Positions 1 to 8,982 of a DNA stretch of 52,808 nucleotides are shown piece after piece (position 1 is the stretch's first letter; each line of letters opens with the position of its first letter). The DNA comes from Vallitalea sp. Its GTDB lineage: Bacteria; Bacillota; Clostridia; Lachnospirales; Vallitaleaceae. Below the pieces are notes generated by a model. The model saw only the letters and a program-made list of their open reading frames with translations. It was not told where the DNA came from and did no database searches. Made by a program: the position numbers and the translations under genes. Location of the stretch: NCBI RefSeq assembly GCF_025211055.1, contig NZ_JAOARO010000033.1:1-52808 (forward strand). Reading direction: 5' to 3'.

Positions 1-27
1 ACATTATACAATGTATATGTAGCGGAG

Positions 28-58
28 AAAAGATGTTTATCGTTAGGCATCTTTTTTT
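28..58 (+). terminator. Rho-independent terminator of an upstream gene
   Basis: AAAAGATG at 28-35 pairs with CATCTTTT at 48-55 around a 12-nt loop, and a run of seven T covers 52-58. It presumably ends a gene lying before the window. A near-palindromic AT stretch at 1-20 precedes it. Confidence 0.6.
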
Positions 59-63
59 CTTGT

Positions 64-107
64 AAAAAAGTCAGCCTAACTCCTAATGAGTTACACTGAC
101 TTTTTTT
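64..107. terminator. Long bidirectional terminator hairpin
   Basis: AAAAAAGTCAG (64-74) pairs with CTGACTTTTTT (96-106). After a two-base internal loop, TAACTC (77-82) pairs with GAGTTA (88-93) around a 5-nt loop. A-run and T-run flanks allow termination on either strand. It sits directly after the first terminator. Confidence 0.7.
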
Positions 108-113
108 ATGTGT

Positions 114-138
114 GGGCTAGTCTATTTAACGACAGCCC
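114..138 (+). terminator. Terminator-like hairpin before the intron remnant
   Basis: GGGC (114-117) pairs with GCCC (135-138) and, after a small internal loop, GTC (120-122) pairs with GAC (131-133). The stem is followed by CATTTGCAT rather than a clear T tract. It lies nine bases before the group II intron-like 5' end, the usual placement of group IIC intron targets. Confidence 0.4.
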
Positions 139-147
139 CATTTGCAT

Positions 148-240
148 GTGTGCCCAGCATGGACGCAAACTAGTCGGTGAAAGTCCCATGGCTGAAAGGA
201 TAACCTATACAGTGATGTATAGCTAAGACATATTTTTAGC
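148..240 (+). mobile_element. 5' remnant of a group II (IIC-like) intron
   Basis: The sequence opens with GTGTGCCCAGCATGG at 148-162 and carries GGTGAAAGTCCC at 176-187. These match, from memory, the start of domain I of bacterial group II introns such as the IIC intron O.i.I1 (GTGTGCCC...GGTGAGAGTCCC). No reverse transcriptase ORF and no domain V/VI follow, because the mannoside-operon promoter begins at 290, so this is a truncated relic. The 3' limit of the remnant is uncertain; recognisable similarity fades around 200-240. Confidence 0.55.
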
Positions 241-289
241 TCATAATTAAAGTAAATAAAATAGTACACCATTTTAAAAAATAGTAGAA

Positions 290-318
290 TTTACACTTCA
301 ACTATATGATAATATACT
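290..318 (+). promoter_or_regulatory. Promoter of the mannoside operon
   Basis: TTTACA (290-295), 17-bp spacer, TATACT (313-318): a good vegetative-sigma promoter 40 bp before the binding-protein gene. No catabolite-response (cre) palindrome was recognised nearby. This is the likely site for control by the neighbouring two-component regulator. Confidence 0.6.
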
Positions 319-357
319 AAAGAGGTAAAGTAATACTAAATAAAAGGAGGAGTTCAG

Positions 358-1725
358 ATGAAAAAAAGTTTGCGTTCTACTTTAGTAATGTTACTTATAA
401 CTGTTTTAATGATATCTATTGTTGGTTGTGGTAAAAGTAACGGATCAAAAGAAAAAGTAGATAAACCTAATCAAGAAAAAAATGTAAGTAATGGGGAAGA
501 TACAAAGAATGAACCTATAGTTATTAAAGGTATAGCTACAACGGAATTTGAATTAAAAGAAAACAAGAACCTACAAGAGTGTTTAGAAAAGTTTGCAGAT
601 ATTGCACCTAATGTTAGGGTAGAATTTGATTATGTTCCTTTTGCAGAATTAGATCAAAAAATAACTTTAGCAAATGCAGGTGGTAATTTTTACGATATAA
701 TCTTAGTTAATAATTCAACAGTACCTTCTTTTGCACAAGCGGGTATAATTGATAAACTAGATGATTTCGTTAAGCAAGATAACATAGATATGTATCAGAA
801 ATTTGTAAAAGCAGCAGCAGATGTTTCATATTATGATGGACACATATTTGCAATACCATTTAATATGGATACAAGAGTATTAGCTGTTAATACTGAAATG
901 TTAGCAAAATATAAATTAGAATTACCTAAAACAAAAGAAGATATGATTGAGATATCAAAAGCTGTTACTGAAGATCTAAATGGTGATGGTATTAATGACC
1001 AATTTGGTTATTACATGAATATCTCTCGTACACTACCAAGTATCTATATTCAAGGTCAATGGTTAATGGCTAATGGGCTTAGAATGTATGATAAGAACGA
1101 AGATGGAACTTTAGTTTCTAATCTTGATTCAGAAGCAGGAATAGACTTCTTTAAATGGGGAAAAGAATTAGGAAAATATTCACCTAATGATTTAATAAGT
1201 TTTGATAATAGTATGATAAAAGATGCTTTTGCAGCAGGGAAAGTTGCTATGTATACATTTGGAGCTTGGATGCTAAGTGACGAAGCATTTATACAAAAAT
1301 TAAAAGATAATAACATTAAATATGACTTAATACTTAACCCTAGTGGTTTAGCAGGTAATGCAGCTAGTAGTGGTGGATGGTTATTTGGAATAGGTAGCCA
1401 GTCAAAACATAAAAAAGAAGCATGGGAATTAATAAAATTCGTTACAGAACCAGAGGTTAATGCAGTATTTACTTCTGCTTTATCACCAATGTTGGATTCT
1501 TATAACTATGCACCATTCAATGAAGAAAAATATCAAGTATTCAAAGAGCAGCTTAAGACATCACAATATGGAGTACCACAATTCACACCAGAATTCAGTG
1601 CTATGGTTGATATATATGGAGAGAACTTCACAGCGTGTGTATTAGGAGAAAAAGAACCTGAAAAAGCAGCTAAAGATGCTGCTAAAAAAATTAATGAGAT
1701 GTTAAAAGAACAAGGGCATCAATAG
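358..1725 (+). CDS. ABC transporter sugar-binding lipoprotein (family 1)
   Basis: A 455-residue extracellular solute-binding protein of the carbohydrate (CUT1) type. It has a Lys-rich start, a hydrophobic signal segment at about 9-22 and a lipobox ending SIVGC, so it should be lipid-anchored on the outer face of the membrane. A charged Lys/Glu/Asn linker follows, then the binding domain; the DLNGDGINDQFGYY stretch and the GGWLFGIG segment near 340 are typical of family 1 sugar-binding proteins. The start is supported by AAAAGGAGGAG upstream. It is the first gene of an operon with two permeases, a GH38 mannosidase and mannose-6-phosphate isomerase, so an alpha-mannoside or mannose-rich oligosaccharide is the inferred ligand. 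Family assignment is firm; the ligand is inference. Confidence 0.9.
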   Translation: MKKSLRSTLVMLLITVLMISIVGCGKSNGSKEKVDKPNQEKNVSNGEDTKNEPIVIKGIATTEFELKENKNLQECLEKFADIAPNVRVEFDYVPFAELDQKITLANAGGNFYDIILVNNSTVPSFAQAGIIDKLDDFVKQDNIDMYQKFVKAAADVSYYDGHIFAIPFNMDTRVLAVNTEMLAKYKLELPKTKEDMIEISKAVTEDLNGDGINDQFGYYMNISRTLPSIYIQGQWLMANGLRMYDKNEDGTLVSNLDSEAGIDFFKWGKELGKYSPNDLISFDNSMIKDAFAAGKVAMYTFGAWMLSDEAFIQKLKDNNIKYDLILNPSGLAGNAASSGGWLFGIGSQSKHKKEAWELIKFVTEPEVNAVFTSALSPMLDSYNYAPFNEEKYQVFKEQLKTSQYGVPQFTPEFSAMVDIYGENFTACVLGEKEPEKAAKDAAKKINEMLKEQGHQ

Positions 1726-1771
1726 ATTATATAATAGATGATATAACTCATTCTCATATTAAAAATAGTTG

Positions 1772-1825
1772 TAGTGTCAAAAGACTTAATCAGGGCATAA
1801 GATTCAATAATAGCTTTTGACACTA
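1772..1825 (+). promoter_or_regulatory. Perfect 12-bp hairpin between binding protein and permease genes
   Basis: TAGTGTCAAAAG (1772-1783) is exactly complementary to CTTTTGACACTA (1814-1825), with a 30-nt loop containing a small CTTA/TAAG pairing. No T run follows, so it is more likely an mRNA-stabilising or partial-termination structure that raises the binding protein above the permeases than a full terminator. That role is common in such operons but inferred here. Confidence 0.6.
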
Positions 1826-1872
1826 TAGCTATATAAGGGTATAAAAAATATTATGAAAAAGGAATGACAATA

Positions 1873-2766
1873 ATGAAGTATACTAAGAAGAAAAACAATA
1901 CAAAATTATATTTATTTTTACTTCCATTAATAGTAGTTTTGTTGGTAATGGTAGCATATCCTTTTTTCTCTAATATTCTTTATAGTTTTACTGATTATAG
2001 TTTGATAAAGCCAGAGAAACAATTCATTTTTCTTGATAATTATATTAAGATATTAGGAGATAATGAATTTTTATCTATATTTAAAAACACTATTATTTGG
2101 ACTGTAGGTAATATGGTTTTAATCATAATTATTGGGTTAACTGTAGGATTATTATTAGACTCTGATATAAAAGGAAAGATAATATTACAATCAGTAATAT
2201 TGATACCTTGGGTAATACCTCAAATAGTTACTGGATACACATGGAAGTGGATGATGGCTTCTGATTACGGAATTTTGAACTCGATTTTATTGAAGCTAGG
2301 AATAATTGATGGCAATTTTTCGTGGTTTAGAGATGGCAAAATGGCTATGCTGGCGGTTATATTAGCCAATGTATGGAGATCATTCCCATTAATGGCGGTA
2401 ATGATATATGCGAAAAAAAGAACAATGCCAAAAGAATGGACAGAAGCAGCAGTAATTGATGGAGCAAATGCTTTTCAAGTATTTCGTTACATAGTTCTAG
2501 AATATGTAAAACCTGTTTTAATCAGTACATCAATACTAATATTCCTATGGTGCTATAATGCATTCGGTATTATCTATGCTATAACAGAAGGAGGACCATT
2601 AGGGGCAACTGAGACATTCCCTGTGTTTATACAGAAAAAAGCTTTTGGACAATTTGATTTTGGATTCACATCTGCAATGTCAATTTTAATGATGCTATCA
2701 ATGTTAATTCTATACATGATAATAAAAATGCTGTTTAAGAAACGTAAAAATTCAGGGGAGGTGTAG
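1873..2766 (+). CDS. ABC sugar transporter permease (MalF/UgpA type)
   Basis: Integral membrane permease of the CUT1 class, 297 residues from the chosen start, with about six membrane segments. The first is LYLFLLPLIVVLLVMVAYPF near the N terminus. The cytoplasmic EAA loop that contacts the ATPase is visible as EWTEAAVIDGANAFQVF near residue 195. An ATG at 1864 directly abuts the AAAAAGGA motif, leaving no spacing; the in-frame ATG at 1873 has a 9-nt spacer and is preferred. It follows the binding-protein gene after a 147-bp gap with a strong hairpin and is followed 4 bp later by the second permease. It should form a heterodimeric channel with that protein. Confidence 0.9.
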   Translation: MKYTKKKNNTKLYLFLLPLIVVLLVMVAYPFFSNILYSFTDYSLIKPEKQFIFLDNYIKILGDNEFLSIFKNTIIWTVGNMVLIIIIGLTVGLLLDSDIKGKIILQSVILIPWVIPQIVTGYTWKWMMASDYGILNSILLKLGIIDGNFSWFRDGKMAMLAVILANVWRSFPLMAVMIYAKKRTMPKEWTEAAVIDGANAFQVFRYIVLEYVKPVLISTSILIFLWCYNAFGIIYAITEGGPLGATETFPVFIQKKAFGQFDFGFTSAMSILMMLSMLILYMIIKMLFKKRKNSGEV

Positions 2767-2770
2767 TAAA

Positions 2771-3616
2771 ATGAAAAAAAGTAATATGAAATTTAGCAAA
2801 ATAACATTTAAAATCCTTAGATATCTATATGCAATAATAATAACCATATTTTCTGTATTCCCATTCTTGTGGATGGTATCAACATCATTAAAACCTGCAA
2901 ATGATATATACTCGACACCTCCTAAATTTATAACTTCAAACATGAATTTTGATAACTATATAACAGCGATTAAAAATAATAATTTATTAGGATATACTAA
3001 AAATAGTTTGATTATAACATTATCTACAGTAGCAATTACTATTGTAATAGCAACTCTAGCTGCTTTTGCAATAGGATATCTTAAATTACCAAAAGGTAAA
3101 ATTGTGATGAAAATATTATATAGTTTGCAGATGCTTCCAATAGCAGTAACCATTATTCCAATGTATATATTGTGCAGCAGACTACATATACTTAATAAAT
3201 ATCCTTCCCTTGTACTAGCATATTTGGCTGGTGCAGTACCAGTTGCAGTTATTTTGTTAACAGGATTTATGGTAGATATACCAGATGAATTAGGTGAAGC
3301 TGCAAAAATTGATGGATGTAATACTTTTAATGCTTTTTGGAGAATTGTTATGCCTATAGCATTACCTGGAATAGTATCAGCAGCTATCTTTTCTTTTATT
3401 AGAGTCTGGCAGGAATTTATTATAGCACTTTCATTTACAAGCGATAGTAAGATGTATACATTACCAGTAGGATTAAAAACTTATATAGGAATGCATGATA
3501 CAGATTGGGGTGGATTAATGGCAACAGCTGTAGTTATTTCTATTCCAGCAATAATTATATTTGTAGCTGTTCAAAAACAATTTGTCGATAGTTTAGCTGG
3601 TTCTGTAAAAGGTTAA
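2771..3616 (+). CDS. ABC sugar transporter permease (MalG/UgpE type)
   Basis: Second CUT1 permease, 281 residues, with about six membrane segments; the first spans roughly 17-35 (YAIIITIFSVFPFLWMVSTS). The EAA loop ELGEAAKIDGCNTFNAFWRIV is near 170-190 and the short C-terminal tail is typical of MalG-like proteins. The strong GGGGAGGTG site lies over the stop of the preceding gene, implying translational coupling. It pairs with the upstream permease. No ATP-binding subunit is encoded in the operon, so a shared MsmK/UgpC-type ATPase elsewhere in the genome is presumed. Confidence 0.9.
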   Translation: MKKSNMKFSKITFKILRYLYAIIITIFSVFPFLWMVSTSLKPANDIYSTPPKFITSNMNFDNYITAIKNNNLLGYTKNSLIITLSTVAITIVIATLAAFAIGYLKLPKGKIVMKILYSLQMLPIAVTIIPMYILCSRLHILNKYPSLVLAYLAGAVPVAVILLTGFMVDIPDELGEAAKIDGCNTFNAFWRIVMPIALPGIVSAAIFSFIRVWQEFIIALSFTSDSKMYTLPVGLKTYIGMHDTDWGGLMATAVVISIPAIIIFVAVQKQFVDSLAGSVKG

Positions 3617-3674
3617 ACTACATTAAGGATTTATAAAATAAGCGTAACAATGGATTGATAAGGAGGATATACAT

Positions 3675-6173
3675 ATGGATAAAATGCATTTAGTTTGTAA
3701 TGCACATCTAGATCCTGTTTGGCTATGGAGATGGGATGATGGGGTAGCAGAAGCAATATCAACTTTTAGAGTAGCAGCTGATTTTTGTGAAGAATTTGAT
3801 ACTTTTATATTCAATCATAATGAAGTTATATTATATGAGTGGATAGAAGAATATGAACCACAATTATTTAAAAGAATTCAGAGATTAGTTTCTGAAGGGA
3901 AATGGCATATAATGGGTGGATGGTATTTACAACCTGATTGTAATATGCCATCAGGAGAAGGATTTATTAGACAAATAGAAGTAGGTAGAAAATATTTTAG
4001 TGAGAAATTTGGTAAAACTCCTACTACAGCTATTAATTTTGATCCTTTTGGACATACAAGAGGATTAGTTCAGATATTGAAAAAAACTGGTCATGATTCA
4101 TATTTTTTCTGTAGACCATTAAGAGAATTCAAAGGAAAATTAATCAATGAATGGGGTTATGATGATTTTATTTGGGTTGGATATGATGGTTCAGAAATAA
4201 TTGGACATCGCCATTTTGACATATATTTAAGCAGAAGAGGAAAAGCAGTAGAAAAAATTCAGAAATATATTGATGTACGTGAAGATAAAGAAATAGGATT
4301 ATTATCTTGGGGAATCGGTAATCATGGTGGTGGTCCATCAAAAATTGATTTAGAAAGAATTGGAGAATTTATTGAGAACAATAAAGATATAGAGATTATA
4401 CATTCTACTCCAGAGAATTATTTTACAGAATTAAAAAATAAGGGCTATGATCTACCAAAAGTAAAAACAGATATGAATCCGTGGGCTGTTGGATGTCTAA
4501 CAACATTAGCTGAGATAAAGAAAAGGTATAGGATTCTAGAGAGTGAAATGTTCTTAACAGAAAAAATGGTTTCTCACGCTGCTTTGGAAGAGTTGATGGA
4601 ATATCCAGAAGAACAATTATTAGAAGCTCAAAAAGATTTATTATTTGCTCAGTTTCATGATGTATTACCAGGTACAGTTGTACCATCTACTGAACAAGAT
4701 TCTCTTAATTCAATGGCACATGGTTTAGATATACTATCAAGAATGAAAACGAAAGCCTTCTTCAAACTCGCAGGGGGACAAAAGAAAGCAAATACTGGAG
4801 AGATTCCAATACTAATATATAATCCTCATCCTTTCAAGATAGAAGGTGATTTTGAATGTGAATTCAATCTAGAGGATGAATGTTTTAGTGAATATCCTTT
4901 CAAAAATCCAGTAGTCTATAAGAATGGTGAGAGATTACTTTCTCAATACGAACAAGAAGAATCCAATATGCCTGAACAATGGAGAAGAAAAGTAATATTT
5001 CATGGAGAGTTAGAACCATGCTCTATGAATAGATTTGATTGTATTATTGAAGATATGGAAAAAAGAAATGATATACAATTAAAAAGCTCAAAAGGATTTT
5101 TTGAATTTGATAATGGTGAAATAAAAGTTTTAATTAATTGTTATACAGGATTAGTGGATGAACTGACTATAAACGGTAATAGTTACTTGAATAAAGAAGC
5201 CTTTAGACCTTTAGTTATTAATGATGATGATCATTCCATAGGTACATTTGTAAAAGACTTCAGAAATGTAATAGGTCATTTTGAATTGATGAACAAACAA
5301 AGAAGTACAGAGTTTGCTGGTGTATATGGGAAAGTACTGGATACTGTTAGAGTCGTAGAAGATAGTGAAGTAAGAACCATAATTGAATCTGACTTAGAAT
5401 ATAATAACTCTGCAATATGCTTAAGATATATATTACCTAAAAAAGGAACAGAAATACAAGTACAATTAATAGTACATTGGAATGAAAAAAATAAAATGCT
5501 GAAATTATCTATACCAACAAGTTCTAAGACTAATGAATACTGGGGTCAAGTTGCATATGGAAAAGATGTTCTATACAATAACGGAGATGAAACAGTATCT
5601 CAAAAATGGAGTGGAGTACTTGATAAATATAATAATACAGCATTAACAATAATCAATGATAGGATATATGGTTCTGACTATAAAAATGGCGAAATCAGAT
5701 TATCACTATTACGTTCACCTAGATATGGATGTTTGGTAAAAGAAGAGGATAGACGATATTTGTATAATGATGGATATGTATATCATACTGACCAAGGTGT
5801 TAATGTGTTTAATTTTTGGATTAATGGAGGTAATATCAGTAACAGAATGGAAGATATTGATAATGAAGCTCTAATCAAACATGAAAAACCATATATACTT
5901 TCTTTCTTTCCATCTGGAGATGGAGAAATAGTAAAACCTCTTATTGAGTTAGATAATAAAGCTGTAATAATATCAGCATTAAAGAAGCAATTAGAAACTA
6001 ATAATTATATTTTAAGGTTATATAATACCGTAGGTAATTCATCAAAAGTAAATATTAATATACCTATATTAGGGGTAGGTACTATCGTTGAAATGGGTTC
6101 ATATGAAGTTAAGACTTTATTACTTGATGTTAATAGTAGGACAATTATTGAAACAAATATGTTAGGTGAGTGA
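3675..6173 (+). CDS. GH38 alpha-mannosidase
   Basis: An 832-residue glycoside hydrolase family 38 enzyme that would release mannose from alpha-linked mannosides. No signal peptide is present, so it acts in the cytoplasm on imported sugars. Zinc ligands match the family: His11 and Asp13 in HLDPVW, Asp123 in NFDPFGH (also the catalytic nucleophile), and His328 in QFHDVLPGT. The GNHGGGPS motif lies near 215-222. The catalytic N-terminal barrel (about 1-260), the helical middle domain (270-350) and the C-terminal beta domains are all present, and the length is normal. The start has an AAGGAGG site eight bases upstream. Linkage specificity (1,2, 1,3, 1,6 or mannosylglycerate) cannot be read from sequence. 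Confidence 0.93.
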   Translation: MDKMHLVCNAHLDPVWLWRWDDGVAEAISTFRVAADFCEEFDTFIFNHNEVILYEWIEEYEPQLFKRIQRLVSEGKWHIMGGWYLQPDCNMPSGEGFIRQIEVGRKYFSEKFGKTPTTAINFDPFGHTRGLVQILKKTGHDSYFFCRPLREFKGKLINEWGYDDFIWVGYDGSEIIGHRHFDIYLSRRGKAVEKIQKYIDVREDKEIGLLSWGIGNHGGGPSKIDLERIGEFIENNKDIEIIHSTPENYFTELKNKGYDLPKVKTDMNPWAVGCLTTLAEIKKRYRILESEMFLTEKMVSHAALEELMEYPEEQLLEAQKDLLFAQFHDVLPGTVVPSTEQDSLNSMAHGLDILSRMKTKAFFKLAGGQKKANTGEIPILIYNPHPFKIEGDFECEFNLEDECFSEYPFKNPVVYKNGERLLSQYEQEESNMPEQWRRKVIFHGELEPCSMNRFDCIIEDMEKRNDIQLKSSKGFFEFDNGEIKVLINCYTGLVDELTINGNSYLNKEAFRPLVINDDDHSIGTFVKDFRNVIGHFELMNKQRSTEFAGVYGKVLDTVRVVEDSEVRTIIESDLEYNNSAICLRYILPKKGTEIQVQLIVHWNEKNKMLKLSIPTSSKTNEYWGQVAYGKDVLYNNGDETVSQKWSGVLDKYNNTALTIINDRIYGSDYKNGEIRLSLLRSPRYGCLVKEEDRRYLYNDGYVYHTDQGVNVFNFWINGGNISNRMEDIDNEALIKHEKPYILSFFPSGDGEIVKPLIELDNKAVIISALKKQLETNNYILRLYNTVGNSSKVNINIPILGVGTIVEMGSYEVKTLLLDVNSRTIIETNMLGE

Positions 6174-6194
6174 CAATACAAACAAGGAGAAGTT

Positions 6195-7280
6195 ATGAAA
6201 CCTTTATACAAAATTCCATTAAAGCTACAAAAAAATAGAGTATATAGACCATTTATAGGTGGTAAATTAATAGAAGAATGGCAGGAGGATGAAAACCCAA
6301 CCGATTCTCATTATGGTGAACGTTGGATTTCCTCTCTTACAAAAGCAAGAGCAACAAATACTGACGAAGAAGAAGGACTTAGTAAGGTTATATCAGAAAA
6401 TAGAACATTAAAAGCAATAATTGAAGAATCACCAGCTAGATTTCTAGGAAAGCATTACGAGAAATATGGAAATAATCTTGGAGTATTAGTAAAAGTCTTA
6501 GATTCATATTCAAGATTATTGATTCAAGTACATCCAGATAAAAGATTAGCCAATAAATTGTTTGATTCACAATTCGGAAAAACAGAAGCTTGGTATATAT
6601 TGGATACAAGAGAAGTAAATGGTGAAAAACCATATATACTGTTTGGATTCAAAAAAGGTATTACAAGAGAATCGTTGGAAGAAGCCTTTTATAAACAAGA
6701 TATTAAAGCCATAGAAGATATGATGCACAGATTCTATGTTAAGTCAGGTGATACATTTCTTATAGAAGGGGGAATGCCCCATGCTATAGGAAGCGGATGT
6801 TTTCTAGTTGAGATACAAGAGCCTACGGATTATACAATTAGAGTAGAAAAAATGGCACCAGATGGAAGAAAAATTGATGATTTTTCATGTCACCAAGGAT
6901 TAGGATTTGAAAAAATGTTTGAGTGCTTTAATTATAACGGGTATACAAGAGAATTTATTGAAAATAAGTGGAAGATACAACCAAAAGTTCTATTGGAAAC
7001 TATGGATTCTAAGGTCGAAAGGTTAATTGGTAGAGACCAGACATCACTATTTGAAATGCAGAGAGTAGTTGTAAAATCAGTGCTACATTGGGATAAAGGA
7101 GATAGGTTTGCAGTTGCAATTGTGTTAAAGGGAAGTGGTGAATTAGCTTGTAATGATTATACAATACCACTTACTAAAGCTGATGAAGTCTTTATTCCTT
7201 ATGAAACAGAAGAATTAAAATGGGTTAATTATGGTAATGAAGAGTTGGAGCTAATAATATGTTTCCCACCCTATAATTAA
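6195..7280 (+). CDS. manA: Mannose-6-phosphate isomerase, class I
   Basis: A 361-residue cupin-fold zinc enzyme interconverting mannose 6-phosphate and fructose 6-phosphate, which links mannose catabolism to glycolysis. Metal ligands are visible: Gln111 and His113 in QVHPDKRL, Glu131 in GKTEAWYI and His196 in GGMPHAIGSG. The C-terminal half has the second cupin-like domain. Last gene of the mannoside operon, 21 bp after the mannosidase with an AAGGAGA site. Free mannose from the GH38 enzyme would first need a hexokinase or ROK-type kinase, and none is in this window. It ends before a bidirectional terminator shared with the convergent regulator gene. Confidence 0.92.
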   Translation: MKPLYKIPLKLQKNRVYRPFIGGKLIEEWQEDENPTDSHYGERWISSLTKARATNTDEEEGLSKVISENRTLKAIIEESPARFLGKHYEKYGNNLGVLVKVLDSYSRLLIQVHPDKRLANKLFDSQFGKTEAWYILDTREVNGEKPYILFGFKKGITRESLEEAFYKQDIKAIEDMMHRFYVKSGDTFLIEGGMPHAIGSGCFLVEIQEPTDYTIRVEKMAPDGRKIDDFSCHQGLGFEKMFECFNYNGYTREFIENKWKIQPKVLLETMDSKVERLIGRDQTSLFEMQRVVVKSVLHWDKGDRFAVAIVLKGSGELACNDYTIPLTKADEVFIPYETEELKWVNYGNEELELIICFPPYN

Positions 7281-7305
7281 TAAACATATTATTTGATATA
7301 ACTAT

Positions 7306-7361
7306 GGGTTGTAGGATAAGATATTACGTTAATATAAAAGGTATCCTACAGCCCCCTTTTT
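7306..7361. terminator. Bidirectional terminator between manA and the response regulator
   Basis: GGGTTGTAGGATA (7306-7318) pairs with TATCCTACAGCCC (7342-7354) with one G-T pair, followed by TTTTT. It closes the mannoside operon and, on the other strand, the two-component operon. Confidence 0.8.
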
Positions 7362-7379
7362 ATGCTATATATATAAAAA

Positions 7380-8966
7380 TCAATATTTTTCTCTAAAAAC
7401 TTGTGGTGAAACACCTACATTCTTTTTGAATACTTTTAAAAAATATTTAACATCACAATATCCAACCATTTCTGCAATTTCATAAACTCGTAGATTTGAT
7501 GTTTTTAATATCTCCTTTGCTTTTTCTATACGAAGGTTAGTAAGATATTTAGATAAAGGGGTACCCACCTCTTTACTAAAAAGCTGAGATAAATATGAAG
7601 AACTGATATGAAAATGTTCGGCTAAATCAACTAGATTTATAGTTTTATCAAAGTTATTATTACAATAGCTAATTATTTCTCTAATTATTTTTCTATGAAC
7701 ATTATTATCACTAATATCCATATTATTTTTTAGGTAATTAAAATAGTCTTTCATATTTTCTTTAGTGGTAGTAAGATTAGTTGTTTGAAAAATCCAACCC
7801 AGTAGTTCACTATCTTTGTTAAAAGGAATATTTAGTTCTGTATTTGATGAAATAATAATTTCATTACATTCATATACAATATTGTATATATAACTTATTA
7901 AGTCGTTTCTATTTATGATATATAATCTATTCATTTCGTCAAATAGTATATCTATATTCATAAAAATATTATCCCAACTATTATTCTTTAATGCATCAAC
8001 TATCTGAGACTTTATATCAGAGTCAATAAGTATAGTAGGTTTGGATGCTGTTTTTAAGTTATCTATATCAATTATATTATGCTTATTATTACAAATAATT
8101 GTTTCAGATTTCAATGTTTGTATCTCATGAAAACTACTATATATCCCTTTGATTCCTTTATAACAATTACCTACATAACATATTGTATCACCAATATGTA
8201 ACTCATTGATTTGTTCCATTAATAGGCTTGAAAGTCGTAGAGCATATTTCTTGAAATAGGGTATATCTGTATTTTTCGTTGCAAATACAACAATTATCTC
8301 TTCTTGATTACGAACTATAATATCAAGGTTATGATTATTTTTTTTATATTTTGATATAAATGCGTTCATTTTATGTTTAAGAATATCTGGGCTAATAGTG
8401 TTCTTATTATATGAAGCAGCAAACATAGTTGATATATAATGATAATCAACATTTAGGTCAATATGGGTTATCTGATCTTGTAATGTTTTGTTATCAAAAT
8501 CATTGTTAGTATTACAGAACATTCTAAGATAAAAATTTTCCTTCATGTTATTTATGTTAGAACTTTCTTTCAGAATAGTGTAAGTATGATTTTTATTAAG
8601 ATTATCAATACACTTGTATAGAGCTTTTATTAATATGTTTTCATCAATTGGTTTTAAAATATATTCTGTAACACCTAATTTAATAGCAGCCTTTGCATAT
8701 TCAAATTTGTCAAAACCACTTATAATAATCACCTGTGTATTTGGATTGTGTTCTTTAATCCATTTAGTTAAATCTATCCCATTCTTATTATTCATGACGA
8801 TATCTGTTATTAATATATCGGGATAATTATTGTTCATTGCATTAATTGCTTCTTCCGCATTATTGACACTTCCTAGAATAGATAAATTCATACTCTCCCA
8901 TTCAATTGTTTTTTCTAAACCAGTACGAATCCATATCTCATCATCAACTATAAATACTTTATACAT
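7380..8966 (-). CDS. YesN-type response regulator with AraC DNA-binding domain
   Basis: A 528-residue cytoplasmic regulator. The N-terminal receiver domain (about 1-120) has the acidic pair VDDE at 7-10, phospho-acceptor Asp55 in LITDIV and the conserved Lys in YILKPID near 105. The middle 300 residues are the poorly conserved linker usual in YesN proteins. The C terminus (about 425-528) is an AraC-family double helix-turn-helix (LAEHFHISSSYLSQLF and YEIAEMVGYCDVKYF). Its start lies 16 bp after the kinase stop, with a GGAAGAGG site. It is convergent with the mannoside operon and is the likely activator of the promoter at 290; the regulatory target is inferred from position. Confidence 0.92.
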   Translation of the reverse strand: MYKVFIVDDEIWIRTGLEKTIEWESMNLSILGSVNNAEEAINAMNNNYPDILITDIVMNNKNGIDLTKWIKEHNPNTQVIIISGFDKFEYAKAAIKLGVTEYILKPIDENILIKALYKCIDNLNKNHTYTILKESSNINNMKENFYLRMFCNTNNDFDNKTLQDQITHIDLNVDYHYISTMFAASYNKNTISPDILKHKMNAFISKYKKNNHNLDIIVRNQEEIIVVFATKNTDIPYFKKYALRLSSLLMEQINELHIGDTICYVGNCYKGIKGIYSSFHEIQTLKSETIICNNKHNIIDIDNLKTASKPTILIDSDIKSQIVDALKNNSWDNIFMNIDILFDEMNRLYIINRNDLISYIYNIVYECNEIIISSNTELNIPFNKDSELLGWIFQTTNLTTTKENMKDYFNYLKNNMDISDNNVHRKIIREIISYCNNNFDKTINLVDLAEHFHISSSYLSQLFSKEVGTPLSKYLTNLRIEKAKEILKTSNLRVYEIAEMVGYCDVKYFLKVFKKNVGVSPQVFREKY

Positions 8967-8982
8967 ATAAAATTACCTCTTC

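Noticed and set aside
1056..1316. Antisense 86-codon reading frame inside the binding-protein gene
   Set aside because: Shadow of a strongly supported gene without its own start signals; the same applies to other antisense frames in the window.
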